Part shown: piece after piece, positions 43,073-51,361 of the stretch | How the letters are laid out: each line of letters begins with the position of its first letter | Position numbering within the stretch: position 1 is the first letter of the stretch | DNA from: Streptosporangium carneum | GTDB lineage: Bacteria > Actinomycetota > Actinomycetes > Streptosporangiales > Streptosporangiaceae | Direction of reading: 5' to 3' | Assembly (NCBI RefSeq): GCF_027922005.1 | Contig: NZ_BSEV01000037.1 | Coordinates: 1-64,000 of the forward strand | Length of the DNA: 64,000 nucleotides | Made by a program: the position numbers and the translations under genes | Notes under the pieces: model-generated | Database searches by the model: none | Told to the model about the DNA's origin: nothing | The model's input: only the letters and a program-made list of their open reading frames with translations

Positions 43073-43460
43073 GTCTGATTCCGTGAGTGATTCCCGTCCT
43101 GTGTCGGACGGTGCGGAAGACGCAATGCCAGCATCTCATGGATTTCGTCGACAAGCGCTGGGGCGTTGAAACATTCTTTTTAGTGATTCGTACAAAACCA
43201 GATATTTCGGTAAGGGCTTTCCTGGAGTTCCCCTGCTTTCCCGGAGTCGGGTCCCGCGGGTCTCCAAGGGAGAGGGCAGGTCCGAACGCGGACACGACGC
43301 GAACCCCGCGACCGGTCCCACGGGAGGCGGCCGTCACCCCTCAGGCGGGCGAGACGTCCGGCGTGTCCGGCGCCGCCGCCGGTTGTCATCCTCCGTGACC
43401 GGCCGCGTCCGCCCTCTACTGGCGTCGGCGGATTCGGCGAGTCGGAGGTGGACACGCGCG
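43073..43460. other. 388-bp intergenic region
   Basis: Divergent region between the methyltransferase cluster and the two short plus-strand genes. The left third (43150-43215) is relatively AT-rich and is the likely promoter zone for the minus-strand cluster. GGAGGTG at 43444-43450 is the ribosome site of the next gene. No gene is visible. Confidence 0.5.
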
Positions 43461-43898
43461 GTGGACGAGCAGACGGCGGGCAACGTGGCGGCGGGGCGGG
43501 AGCTGGCCCGGCGGCTGCCCTGGTGGACGGTCTGGTACGGCGAGCACACCCGCAGGTTCTGGGCCGTGCCCAGGGCCGGACACCTGTCGGCGGCCCCCCA
43601 CCTCGAGGCGGCGACGCCGCAGGAGCTGGAACACGCGGCCAGGCGCGCCGAACACGCCGCCGCCGAGCGGGAAAGCCCTCCCCGGGGCGCGTCGCCGTAC
43701 GGGGAGCCGTTCTACGGGGAGCCGTTCTACGGGGAGTCGTCGCACGTGAGCCCGACGCGCGGTGACGCGCGGCACGACGGAGCACCCGCCGGGGAGGCCG
43801 CCCCTTTCTGCCGGGAGGCGCGGGGCGGGCCACCGGGAACCGGGAACCCGCCGGGCCGCGCCCTCAGGGCGCCCATGGCTCCAGGAGCGTCCCGATGA
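43461..43898 (+). CDS. Short actinobacterial conserved protein with YGEPF repeats
   Basis: 145 residues. The N-terminal half (RLPWWTVWYGEHTRRFWAVP, then ATPQELEHAARRAEHAA) matches a frequent actinobacterial small-protein pattern of unknown function found beside XRE regulators. The C-terminal half is disordered and includes SPYGEPFYGEPFYGES, encoded by a 15-bp tandem repeat (about 43694-43738). GTG 43461 follows GGAGGTG by 10 nt; an upstream TTG at 43383 is in frame but less likely. The stop overlaps the next gene's ATG (ATGA). Confidence 0.65.
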   Translation: MDEQTAGNVAAGRELARRLPWWTVWYGEHTRRFWAVPRAGHLSAAPHLEAATPQELEHAARRAEHAAAERESPPRGASPYGEPFYGEPFYGESSHVSPTRGDARHDGAPAGEAAPFCREARGGPPGTGNPPGRALRAPMAPGASR

Positions 43899-44182
43899 GC
43901 GCGGAGAGGGCCCTCGGCGACCTGCGCCGCGAACTGCACGCCCTGGGAGCGCCGACCGAGGACCGCGACGTGTTCTGGATGCGCTCCGGGGACCCCATGC
44001 TCAGCCTCGCGCCCGGACTGGTCGTCTGGGTCGGGCCGGAGTGGTTCCGCTGGATCGGCGAGCACTGCAGATGGTGCTACCACACCATCACCGACCCGGC
44101 CGGAGCCGCCCGCCTGATCCACAGGATCTACGAGCACCCCCGGGAAGAGCCTCCGGAAGGGGACAACGTGTCGCCGCGGTGA
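43895..44182 (+). CDS. Short conserved protein, coupled to the preceding gene
   Basis: 95 residues. Contains RDVFWMRSGDPMLSLAPGLV, VWVGPEWFRWIGEHCRWCYH and DPAGAARLIHRIYEHPRE. The pattern of short aromatic-rich proteins of this kind is widespread in actinomycetes without known function. ATG 43895 overlaps the previous stop (ATGA), so they are translationally coupled. Its C-terminal third is duplicated as an orphan fragment at 45426-45518. Confidence 0.65.
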   Translation: MSAERALGDLRRELHALGAPTEDRDVFWMRSGDPMLSLAPGLVVWVGPEWFRWIGEHCRWCYHTITDPAGAARLIHRIYEHPREEPPEGDNVSPR

Positions 44183-44268
44183 CCCCGGGCCCGCCGGTCG
44201 AGCGTGGCCAGGAGCCCTGAACGCCGAGGGGGGCACCGCCGCCGCCACCGCGTTGAGCGACTTCTCCC

Positions 44269-45108
44269 TCAGGCCCGGAGGAACTCGGTGATCGGCTCGG
44301 CCTGGCCGAAGACGGCGTGACCGACCTCGGGGAGCAGGTTGACGGTCGAGTGCGGGACGCACTCACGGACGCGCCGCGCGGTCTGGTGGGAGTCGAACAT
44401 GGCGTCACGGTCACCGACGATGACGAGCATGGGCATGGTGAGGCCGCGCAACGCGTCGTCGGGAAACACCGGGAGCCTCTCCCTGCGCGGGTTGAAGTGC
44501 GTGAACGTCAGGACGACGGCGTCGAGCGCCTGCCGGTCCCTCTCCCCGTCCAGTCCTGCGACGGCCATCGCCGACTCGCGCAGTCCGCCGCGCCGGAACG
44601 GACGGGTCAGCAGGGCCTTGAGGATCCAGCCGACCTTCTGTCGTCCCACGCCGCCGGGGCACGTCAGGGCCAGGCGGGTCACTTGTTCCGGACGGCGGAT
44701 GGCGTAGTCCAGGGCCATCCAGCCGCCGAGGGAGGTGGCGACGAACGCGGCGTCGGTGACCCCGAGCCCTTCCAGCACGTCGTCCAGCCAGAGTGACACG
44801 GCGTCGGAGTCCAGGGCGGGGCGCGAGGGCGCGCTCAGGCCCGGCTCGCCGACGAGGTCGACGGCGTAGGTGCGGAAGTGCCGAGACCAGGTGGCGATGT
44901 CCCCTCGCCACATCGACGCGTTCGCGCCCGAGCCGTGCAGCAGCACCAGGGGAGGCGCGTCCCGCGGGCCGGAGACGAGGACGAAGGTCTCGCCCTCGCG
45001 GGTCGGCACCCGTACGCGCTCGGCGGGAACCGGCCAGGCGTCCAGCGCCTGCCGGTAGTGGTCGAGGAGCTCGCGTCCACCGGCCTCGGACTTGTAGATC
45101 ATGGTCAT
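44269..45108 (-). CDS. Alpha/beta hydrolase
   Basis: 279 residues with the full fold: oxyanion region LVLLHGSGANASMW (about 54-67), nucleophile elbow FVATSLGGWMALDY (Ser about 127; the usual first Gly of GxSxG is Thr-preceded by Ala), acid in IVGDRDAMFDS, and catalytic His in EVGHAVFGQAEP. Substrate unknown; such hydrolases cleave esters, lactones or C-C bonds. ATG 45108 or 45102. A MerR-type promoter with a 19-bp spacer lies about 60 bp upstream (45171-45201), but no MerR gene is adjacent. Confidence 0.87.
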   Translation of the reverse strand: MTMIYKSEAGGRELLDHYRQALDAWPVPAERVRVPTREGETFVLVSGPRDAPPLVLLHGSGANASMWRGDIATWSRHFRTYAVDLVGEPGLSAPSRPALDSDAVSLWLDDVLEGLGVTDAAFVATSLGGWMALDYAIRRPEQVTRLALTCPGGVGRQKVGWILKALLTRPFRRGGLRESAMAVAGLDGERDRQALDAVVLTFTHFNPRRERLPVFPDDALRGLTMPMLVIVGDRDAMFDSHQTARRVRECVPHSTVNLLPEVGHAVFGQAEPITEFLRA

Positions 45109-45170
45109 GACGCCTGCACCGCCACCGTGTCCTGTTTCGACGTGGCCATCGGGACCACCTCCTTGGCGAC

Positions 45171-45210
45171 AGTGAAGGCCTTGTCACCGTGTCAAGGTCA
45201 ACACGGTGAC
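45171..45210 (-). promoter_or_regulatory. Orphan MerR-type promoter with nested palindromes
   Basis: Minus strand: -35 TTGACC (45201-45196), 19-bp spacer, -10 TTCACT (45176-45171). The spacer carries CCTTG...CAAGG around ACACGGTGA, the usual form of a MerR-family dyad. A larger perfect inverted repeat GTCACCGTGT/ACACGGTGAC (45183-45192 and 45201-45210) overlaps the -35. It drives the alpha/beta hydrolase. Confidence 0.65.
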
Positions 45211-45425
45211 CGTTCGCGCCGCGGTCCGCCTCCAGCAGGCCCTGACCGATCCCTGCACCGGGATCCGGCGTCTCACACCGGCCGGTGTCGAGGACGAGAA
45301 AACATCATGGCCAGGACACCTTCTCCGGCATGCCGTGATCCGGCGCGGCGAAGTCGCGCAGGGTTTCGGGGTTCTCCGGATCCACGCGCCGTTCCGACAG
45401 ACGGAGGAGGGGGCGGGACCGCAGG

Positions 45426-45518
45426 ATCGCCGACCTGGCCGGAGCCGCCCGCCTGATCCGCCGGATCCACGAGCACCCTCGCGAGGAGCCCCTGAGGAGC
45501 GCCGTCGCGCCGCAGTGA
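45426..45518 (+). pseudogene. Orphan duplicate of a short-gene 3' end
   Basis: An open 30-codon tail reads DLAGAARLIRRIHEHPREEP and ends in a TGA. It is clearly homologous to DPAGAARLIHRIYEHPREEP at the end of the gene at 43895-44182, at both DNA and protein level. Upstream codons do not match the rest of that gene and no start is present, so this is a truncated paralogue. Confidence 0.6.
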
Positions 45519-45544
45519 TCTCCCGGCGGAGGGCTCACGCGTCG

Positions 45545-48127
45545 TCACGGATCGGAACGGTCAGGCTCGTCCGCGAGCCCCCGGGCAAGCCAGGAAAGCA
45601 GGGTGAATCTGATCTGCTGCCACCGCTTTCTGAGGTTCATGAGCCTGCCGACCACGAAGGAGATCAGGAGCAGGACGGCCGCGGTGCGCAGGGCGGACCT
45701 GAAGAACGCCTTCGGCGCCTGGGTGACGTCGTCTTCATATGCGCTTCGCGTCCTCTTTCTTATATGGCACGTCAGGATGCGCAGCGGCAGATTCCGCTCG
45801 TGCTGTTCGAGCTGCTTTTCTTCGGCGACGAAGACAGGTCTTGCGATTCGGATGAATTTTTGCCAGTGGGGCCTTACCTTGTCGGCGACACCGGTGGTTC
45901 TCGCGGCATTCTTGGGAGGATGTGCGCTGAGAAGGCGGACGATCGAGTTTGAAAGCGTGCGGGCCGTGTCCTTTCCGCTCCGCTTGGCGTAGATGCCTTT
46001 CATCAGGTCGCCGTCGCACTGCAACAGGTCGGCGAGGTTCTTCGTCATCTCCTCACGGCTGTGATCCTCCGCGTCAAGGATGGCCTGGTGGAGCCTCCTC
46101 TCCGTGTCCTCCCGTGTCTCGTCGTCGAGGTCGAAGAGGCACAGCAGATGGTGGGCGGCGTCAAGTCGCCCCCAGACGAAGTCCGAAGCACGCCAGTCCC
46201 TGTCGATGAAGGCGCCGAAGTGCTGGAAGCGGATGCCGTAGAGCTTCTGGTCGCCCATGTCGGCGAATCGGTCCTCGTTGAACAGCGGACTGGTCGAGTC
46301 CGGTCCGAGCCGCAGGAATTTGAACTTCGGCGACAGCTGCCTGACGACTTTCTCGGGCGGGGCGAACGCCTGGGTGACGACCTCGAGGGCGAGGCAGGCG
46401 GACACGACCTGCTCCGGTGTCTCCCAGTGGAGTTCGAGATCGGCCTTCCTCATGGTCTCCAGATAGGACTCGCTCGCTTCGGTCACGAGCTTTCCCAGCG
46501 TCTTTGGAATCCTCATTTCCATGGACAGCTTATTGAGCTTCACGGCCGCCTCCGTGTAGGAGTTCGTCGGCGCCACTCTGTGACGAAGCTGGCTCCAGGC
46601 GGCGTCCAGCACGGCGATCGCGTCGCGCAGCAGCTTGCTGACCGTCAACGCGCCTTCGATCAGGATTTTCCGACGGGCGAGGTTCTCCGAGGCCTTGAGC
46701 TGCTCGTGGAGATGGCTGCTGAGCGTCTGGAGGACTCGTTCCGCCGTGACGATCCCCCAACCCCACTCGGCCAGATTCGGTTTGCAGATTTCGCTCGGGG
46801 AGCTCGGGCACCAGTTGAGGGGGATTCTGCTGAAGATGTCCCTGATCTCTTCGGCCTGTGCCTCGGGTGTGGAGGCGAGGGAGGTCACGGAGCCGGTGTC
46901 GGCCGACCGCTGGTAGCTCTCCCAGATCATGGATTCGACGCGATTACGGCGATATTCCTCGAAAAGACCGTGCGCCGCGCTCAGGAGGGTGCTGCTCAAG
47001 CCCTTGTCTTCTCTCATCCGGCCGAACAGGTCCAGATGTTTGTCGCGGACGCCTCTGCTCAGCTGGCTGAACAGGGTTTCGGTGCCGGAGCGGAGGTTCG
47101 CCTCCTGGGGATACTGGATCGCGTTCAGCAGGGTGGTGAGCCATGAGATCTCCTCCCCTTCCTGATGCGCGGTGCTTTCCTGCTCCATCTTTCCTGCGGA
47201 GGGGACGATGTAGATGACCACCCGTTCTACCGGTTTGTCGATCTCACGTTTGGTGATTTCCTCGAGAACCGGCTCGAAGGGGGCGTTGTTGAGCACGCCG
47301 CCGTCGATCACACAGCTCGCCGGATAGCCGGAGTGAGGCCTCGGAAGATGGCGATACTCCATCAGGGGGTACTCGCTGACGGGCGGGAAGGCCACCGGGT
47401 AGCTGGCGGTCGCGCACGCCGCCTGCGCCAGCGCGTTGTTGTTCTCTCTGTGGAAGTCGTTTTTGCTGGGATTTATTTCGAGGTGCCAGCCTCCTTTTAT
47501 TTGCTTGTAGGTGACAGCGGACCGATCATGCTGGAAGCGGTAGACGCGGCGGTGGTCGCGAATGTCGAAATGATTCCCAAAACTGTCCTTGAAGGGGCGA
47601 GACTTCCCGTCGAGGGCGGTTGCGGTCACGAAGAGGGTGATCGGCTCCTGCAGAGAGAGGGCGCCGTCGTTGATGTCGTTGAGTGCGATCTCAGCTAGTT
47701 CGCGAAGTCTCTTGCCGCTGAGCACACTGTTTTGATAGGTGGGTTTCGTGGGCGGTGAACCCACCAGGCTGTTCAGCGCCGCCGAATCCCGCCAGAGCTT
47801 ACGCAGGCCGGTCAAGGCCGTGCCCCGGCCGATCGCGGTGGCCAGCAGCATGCCGTTCAGGCCTCCCGCCGAGGTTCCCGAGATGACGTCGATCGTCACC
47901 GACGCCTTGGCGTTGCTCGCGAGCTCTTTCCAGATTTCGAAGACGGGGGCCTCGTTCTCCGGCACGGGCTCCGGGGAGCCGCTGCCGGACGCGCGGCGCA
48001 GCAGGTCGAGTTCGTGGGCGACGCCGCCCATCCAGACGGCGAGGCTGACGCCGCCGTTGAGCACGAGCGCGAGCCGGATGTCTTTATTGGGCCTGCCCTC
48101 AGGGGAGGCCTCGGCCGTATCCACCAT
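45545..48127 (-). CDS. Patatin-like phospholipase (patatin-related, DUF3376-type)
   Basis: 860 residues. N-terminal patatin domain: oxyanion loop ALVLNGGVSLAVWMGGVAHEL, nucleophile elbow ISGTSAGGLNG (Ser about 86), and catalytic Asp in CVIDGGVLNNAPF (about 278). A long helical region of the patatin-related/DUF3376 family follows (about 450-780), and a hydrophobic TM helix lies near the C-terminus (about 815-835, AAVLLLISFVVG). Predicted serine lipid acyl hydrolase at the membrane. Patatin phospholipases occur as effectors in some anti-phage systems, but no nucleotide cyclase or other partner is adjacent, so this is only a possibility. Codon use is more AT-tolerant than its neighbours. Confidence 0.87.
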   Translation of the reverse strand: MVDTAEASPEGRPNKDIRLALVLNGGVSLAVWMGGVAHELDLLRRASGSGSPEPVPENEAPVFEIWKELASNAKASVTIDVISGTSAGGLNGMLLATAIGRGTALTGLRKLWRDSAALNSLVGSPPTKPTYQNSVLSGKRLRELAEIALNDINDGALSLQEPITLFVTATALDGKSRPFKDSFGNHFDIRDHRRVYRFQHDRSAVTYKQIKGGWHLEINPSKNDFHRENNNALAQAACATASYPVAFPPVSEYPLMEYRHLPRPHSGYPASCVIDGGVLNNAPFEPVLEEITKREIDKPVERVVIYIVPSAGKMEQESTAHQEGEEISWLTTLLNAIQYPQEANLRSGTETLFSQLSRGVRDKHLDLFGRMREDKGLSSTLLSAAHGLFEEYRRNRVESMIWESYQRSADTGSVTSLASTPEAQAEEIRDIFSRIPLNWCPSSPSEICKPNLAEWGWGIVTAERVLQTLSSHLHEQLKASENLARRKILIEGALTVSKLLRDAIAVLDAAWSQLRHRVAPTNSYTEAAVKLNKLSMEMRIPKTLGKLVTEASESYLETMRKADLELHWETPEQVVSACLALEVVTQAFAPPEKVVRQLSPKFKFLRLGPDSTSPLFNEDRFADMGDQKLYGIRFQHFGAFIDRDWRASDFVWGRLDAAHHLLCLFDLDDETREDTERRLHQAILDAEDHSREEMTKNLADLLQCDGDLMKGIYAKRSGKDTARTLSNSIVRLLSAHPPKNAARTTGVADKVRPHWQKFIRIARPVFVAEEKQLEQHERNLPLRILTCHIRKRTRSAYEDDVTQAPKAFFRSALRTAAVLLLISFVVGRLMNLRKRWQQIRFTLLSWLARGLADEPDRSDP

Positions 48128-48430
48128 GGGGGCAGGCTATGGCGGCCCGGGTAACATAATATAGTGCGAATCAGTAGATCCATTGTTAAATGATATAAAT
48201 GTTGATATCGTCCATGACGGCAATTGATTTAGGTTGTTTTGTCTCTCGTGATGGTTTGGTAGTGATGTTCGCAGGATTCGGCCTGTTGTCGACGACCGCC
48301 GAGGTAAATGTGCGATCCGGACATTCCCGGTTCGGGTGATGTCCGGTTTCTGAGGCCGCCCCCGCTTCGGCGGGGCTAAGCTGACCCGCTACTGGAAACT
48401 CCCACGATTCGGCTGACGGAGGGAACGGGG
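48128..48430. other. AT-rich region upstream of the patatin gene
   Basis: About 300 bases with low GC for this genome, especially 48150-48250 (AACATAATATAG, GTTAAATGATATAAATG). It should contain the promoter for the patatin gene on the minus strand. The rest shows no gene. The local composition suggests imported DNA. Confidence 0.5.
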
Positions 48431-49044
48431 TGGCGTGAAGCCGACGTTGGCGGCCGAGGAGTTGCGGCGCACCTCACCCACTACCTGACCACGACCTACC
48501 TGACCACGACGTTCGCCCTGGCCGAGCAGCCGGTCAGGATCTCGCTGGTGTACCGGTACCGGCACGTGGTGGTCGACGAAGCCCAGGACCTCAACCCGGC
48601 GCACTGGAAGATGCTCAGGACCATGGTCCGCCTCGGCCCCGACGACATCTTCCTCGTGGGAGACACCCACCAGCGCATCTACGACAACCACGTCTCGCTC
48701 GGCAGCCTCGGCGTCAACATCCGGGGCCGCTCCTCCAGGCTGACGCTGTGCTACCGCAGCACCCGCGAGATCCTCAGGCGATGATGACCGGGGAGACCTA
48801 CGGCGACATGGACGACGGCTCGGACACCCTGACCGGCTACCGGTCGGTGCTGCGCGGCTCGCTTCCCTCCTTCAGGGGCCTGGGGTCCTGGGAGGCCGAG
48901 CGGGACGCGATCGCCGAGCAGATCCTCGCCTGGAACGACCTGCCGCTGTCGGCCGTCGCCGTCTGTGTGCCGACCCGCGACATGGTGACCGAGGTCGCCT
49001 ACCGGCTGGCGCAGAAGGGCGTCCACGTCGGCCTGATCGGACAT
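48430..49044 (+). pseudogene. UvrD/Rep-type helicase remnant
   Basis: Two plus-strand frames carry fragments of a superfamily 1 helicase. The first (to 48784) has YRHVVVDEAQDLNPAHWKML and VGDTHQRIYDNHVSLG, i.e. the DEAQD Walker B and motif III regions, then LTLCYRSTREIL. The second resumes near 48770 in another frame with MTGETYGDMDDGSDTLTGY and continues to about 49040. The N-terminal P-loop and the C-terminal motifs are absent, and a 15-bp tandem duplication (CTACCTGACCACGAC-type) lies at 48484-48513. The gene is inactive. Confidence 0.75.
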
Positions 49045-49051
49045 GGCGGTC

Positions 49052-49864
49052 TCAGTCGACGAGTGCGCCCGCGGACAGATTGGCGATTGTTCCGGTCATG
49101 GCTCCAGCTCGGTCCGAAGCCAGGAACGCGGCCGTCTCTGCGATTTCAGAGAGCTTGGGCAGCCTCTTCAGAAGCGTCCCCTGCGCCATCCCCCCGCCTT
49201 CGAGCAATTCCTGGACCGATTGCCCGGCCGCTGCCGCGGTTTGCTTGAAGAGGTCCTTGGTGTAGGAACCCGCTGCCGGCGCATCGACGACAGCGTGTGG
49301 ACGGATGCCGATCACCCGGATGTTGCTGGGCGCCAGCTCCGCGGCCAGAACCCGTGAGAAGGCCTCCTTGCCGGCCGAGCTCACGCTGTGCCCCAAGATG
49401 CCGCCCACAGCCAGCTTGGAACCCGGCTCGGACAAGGTCAGGATGACGCCGGGACGCTCGCGACCCATGTGCCGCGCCACAGCCTTGCTCGTGATGAACA
49501 GCGTCCGCAGAAAGCCGTCAACCGGCCGCATGAACTCCTCCAGCGAGAGATCCGCCAGCGAAGTCCCCTGGTCGTGCATGACACTCACGGCGTTGAGGGC
49601 GATGTCGATGCCGCCGGCCGTCGCCGCGATCGCGTCGGCGTGCTTTTCGACCGCCTGTTGATCGAGAACGTCAACCTGCGCGGTCTCGACTGTTCCGCCC
49701 GCGGCGGTGATGTCACGCGCCACGGCGTCGAGCTTCGCCTGCGTCCGCCCGGCGATGAAGACCTTCGCGCCTTCCCGGGCGAACACCCGTGCGACTGCGC
49801 CGCCGATGGCGCCCCCGCCTCCATAGATCACAGCGTTCTTGCCGCCAAGCAGCGATCCAGTCAT
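49052..49864 (-). CDS. SDR-family protein lacking the catalytic Tyr
   Basis: 270 residues. The Rossmann loop is YGGGGAIGGAVARVF (about 14-28), with AGRTQAKLDAV and NAVSVM (where NNAG is usual). At the active-site Tyr position of YxxxK the sequence is SVSSAGKEAFSRVLAAEL: Lys is kept but Tyr is Ser. It may be a divergent reductase or a non-catalytic member. Its 3' end abuts the helicase remnant, which suggests it was inserted there. Upstream are the small TM protein and ArsR/SRPBCC genes on the same strand. Confidence 0.82.
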   Translation of the reverse strand: MTGSLLGGKNAVIYGGGGAIGGAVARVFAREGAKVFIAGRTQAKLDAVARDITAAGGTVETAQVDVLDQQAVEKHADAIAATAGGIDIALNAVSVMHDQGTSLADLSLEEFMRPVDGFLRTLFITSKAVARHMGRERPGVILTLSEPGSKLAVGGILGHSVSSAGKEAFSRVLAAELAPSNIRVIGIRPHAVVDAPAAGSYTKDLFKQTAAAAGQSVQELLEGGGMAQGTLLKRLPKLSEIAETAAFLASDRAGAMTGTIANLSAGALVD

Positions 49865-49917
49865 ATGTGTCCCCCAAAGGTGACTGATTCTTTCGAGTCA
49901 TTAGGCAGGCTCGACGG

Positions 49918-50193
49918 TCACACCGCCGCCGCCGCTGCGGGTTCTGCCGCGTCCGCAACCACCGGAGGCTTCAGGAAGCCGGCGGCCCAGACGACCGGGA
50001 TGGAGATCACCGCGATGATCAGGCCGGTGATCACCGCAGACGAGGCGGCGAAGGCGCCGATCGCCACGCCACCGGCATACGGGTCCGGCGCGATGCCTGC
50101 GTTGGCCGCGGAGACCGGCGGTGAGGACGTCGGCTGTCCGCCCGGGCCGGCCAGGCTCACCACGCGGTGCTGCGTCGAGGGCGCCATGCCCAC
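49918..50193 (-). CDS. Small single-pass membrane protein
   Basis: 91 residues. A Pro/Ser/Gly-rich N-terminus is followed by one or two closely spaced hydrophobic segments (about 40-72, IGAFAASSAVITGLIIAVIS) and an Ala-rich tail. It lies 10 bp downstream of the ArsR gene and 53 bp upstream of the SDR, all on the minus strand, so it is probably in the operon. No family recognised; the start is uncertain. Confidence 0.5.
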   Translation of the reverse strand: MGMAPSTQHRVVSLAGPGGQPTSSPPVSAANAGIAPDPYAGGVAIGAFAASSAVITGLIIAVISIPVVWAAGFLKPPVVADAAEPAAAAAV

Positions 50194-50203
50194 GGCCTGT
50201 TGG

Positions 50204-50542
50204 TCAGTCGTGTTTCTGACGCTGGATCTGTTCTGCGATGCGCTTGATGCGGTTCAGTCGCGCGTCCCAGGTCCTGCCGACTTCACTCAGTTGCCGGACG
50301 GCGCGGGCGAGCTGCGTCTCGTCGACTTCGTAGCGCCGCTCGCGGCCCATCGGTGTCGCGTGCACGAGGCCTGCGCGATCGAGGACCCCCAGGTGCTTGG
50401 TGACCGCCTGGCGCGAGATCGGGAGACGATCGCTCAGGCTGGTCGGTGTGCCGACTCCTTCCGCGAGCAGCAGGTCGAGCAGGCGGCGCCTGATCGGGTC
50501 GCCGATCGCCGACCAGAGTTCGTCGTCGACGGCGACGGTCAT
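50204..50542 (-). CDS. ArsR-family repressor
   Basis: 112 residues. Winged helix-turn-helix: WSAIGDPIRRRLLDLLLAEG, SLSDRLPISRQAVTKHLGVL and a wing with GRERRYEVDE. No metal-binding Cys pair is present. ArsR genes of this type are paired with an SRPBCC/AHSA1 gene; here the ATG at 50542 overlaps the SRPBCC stop (ATGA). It probably autorepresses through the two inverted repeats at 51005-51065. Confidence 0.88.
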   Translation of the reverse strand: MTVAVDDELWSAIGDPIRRRLLDLLLAEGVGTPTSLSDRLPISRQAVTKHLGVLDRAGLVHATPMGRERRYEVDETQLARAVRQLSEVGRTWDARLNRIKRIAEQIQRQKHD

Positions 50543-50988
50543 CGCGCCACCACGGAAGGGGCGTAGCTCCGCAGTCTGGGCAGGAACGTGTCCCAGCCGC
50601 GCTCGTGGTCGTGGAAGGCCTCCTCGAGCACAGCGGCCTCCCAGCCCTTCTCCCGCCAGTCGCTCTCAGTCAGGCGCAGAATCGTGCCGTCACCGGAGGG
50701 CTTGAGCTCGAAGGTGACCAGGAGAGAGTTGTCCGCATCGGGCAGCTGACCATCAGGGGAGATCCAGCGGAACGCGAACCTGCGGGGCGGGTCCACGTCG
50801 ACCACCGTGATCAGTTGAACCCCGGCGCGGTCGCCCCACACCAGTTCGCCGACCGCGCCCGGCGCACGCTCGAACGACGCGTCATCGGACCACCACATCT
50901 TGATGTGCTCGGGACGACTCACCACATCGAACACGATCTCCGGTGCCGCGTCGATATGGATCTCGCGCTCCAACTTTCCGAACTCCAC
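50539..50988 (-). CDS. SRPBCC (AHSA1-type) domain protein
   Basis: 149 residues. START-like fold: REIHIDAAPEIVFDVVSRPEHIKMWW at the N-terminus (typical AHSA1 opening), GDRAGVQLITVVDVDPPRRF and LTESDWREKG. SRPBCC proteins bind hydrophobic ligands; members paired with ArsR regulators are of unknown specific role. Start: GTG 50988 lies 5 nt after GGAGGT (50999-50994) and is preferred over GTG 50991. First gene of the ArsR-controlled operon. Confidence 0.85.
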   Translation of the reverse strand: MEFGKLEREIHIDAAPEIVFDVVSRPEHIKMWWSDDASFERAPGAVGELVWGDRAGVQLITVVDVDPPRRFAFRWISPDGQLPDADNSLLVTFELKPSGDGTILRLTESDWREKGWEAAVLEEAFHDHERGWDTFLPRLRSYAPSVVAR

Positions 50989-51004
50989 CACGGACCTCCA
51001 ATAA

Positions 51005-51065
51005 GCAACCATCGGTTGCGTATGACTCTAGTGGTCGCATCGGCGATCCGCAACCTTATGTTGCG
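51005..51065 (-). promoter_or_regulatory. ArsR-type promoter with two GCAAC/GTTGC dyads
   Basis: GCAACC-ATC-GGTTGC (51005-51019) and CGCAAC-CTTAT-GTTGCG (51049-51065) are perfect inverted repeats with the same half-site, centred 45 bp apart. Between them, on the minus strand, lie -35 TTGCGG (51053-51048) and -10 TAGAGT (51031-51026), spacer 16 bp. One operator covers the -35, the other the start-site region, as expected for an autoregulated ArsR operon. Confidence 0.72.
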
Positions 51066-51361
51066 TAACGACCGTGAGGCCGGCACAGGGAAGCCCTTGA
51101 CCAGGCGCCGGCGACCTTCGATTGACGAAAGGCGTCCTGCGATGAGCCGTAGGGATCAGAACACGCCCGGGTGCTCCACCACGCCGACCTGGACCGCCCG
51201 GCCATCCGAGAGATCGCTGATCCCCTCTTGAGGCGTAGCGGCACGGTGTGGAGACTCGACCGGTGACGCATGAGGCTGCACCCACGACCCCGAGGGCGGA
51301 ATGCCGACGCCCTCGAACATCGTGCCCGCGCGGGTGGGGCGCCCCGCGCTCCCGGGTGCCT
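51066..51361. other. Remnant-rich intergenic region
   Basis: About 300 bases without an intact gene. Minus-strand 51341-51290 reads TRAGTMFEGVGIPPSG, resembling the GRTFEGAGIPPHV segment of the S41 peptidase at 30962-32437, so it may be a broken paralogue. Plus-strand 51172-51262 contains HHADLDRPAIREIADPLLRR before a stop, possibly another gene tail. Confidence 0.35.

Noticed and set aside
45206-45952. 248-codon plus-strand frame
   Set aside because: It starts in the hydrolase promoter and runs antisense into the patatin gene; composition is non-protein-like.
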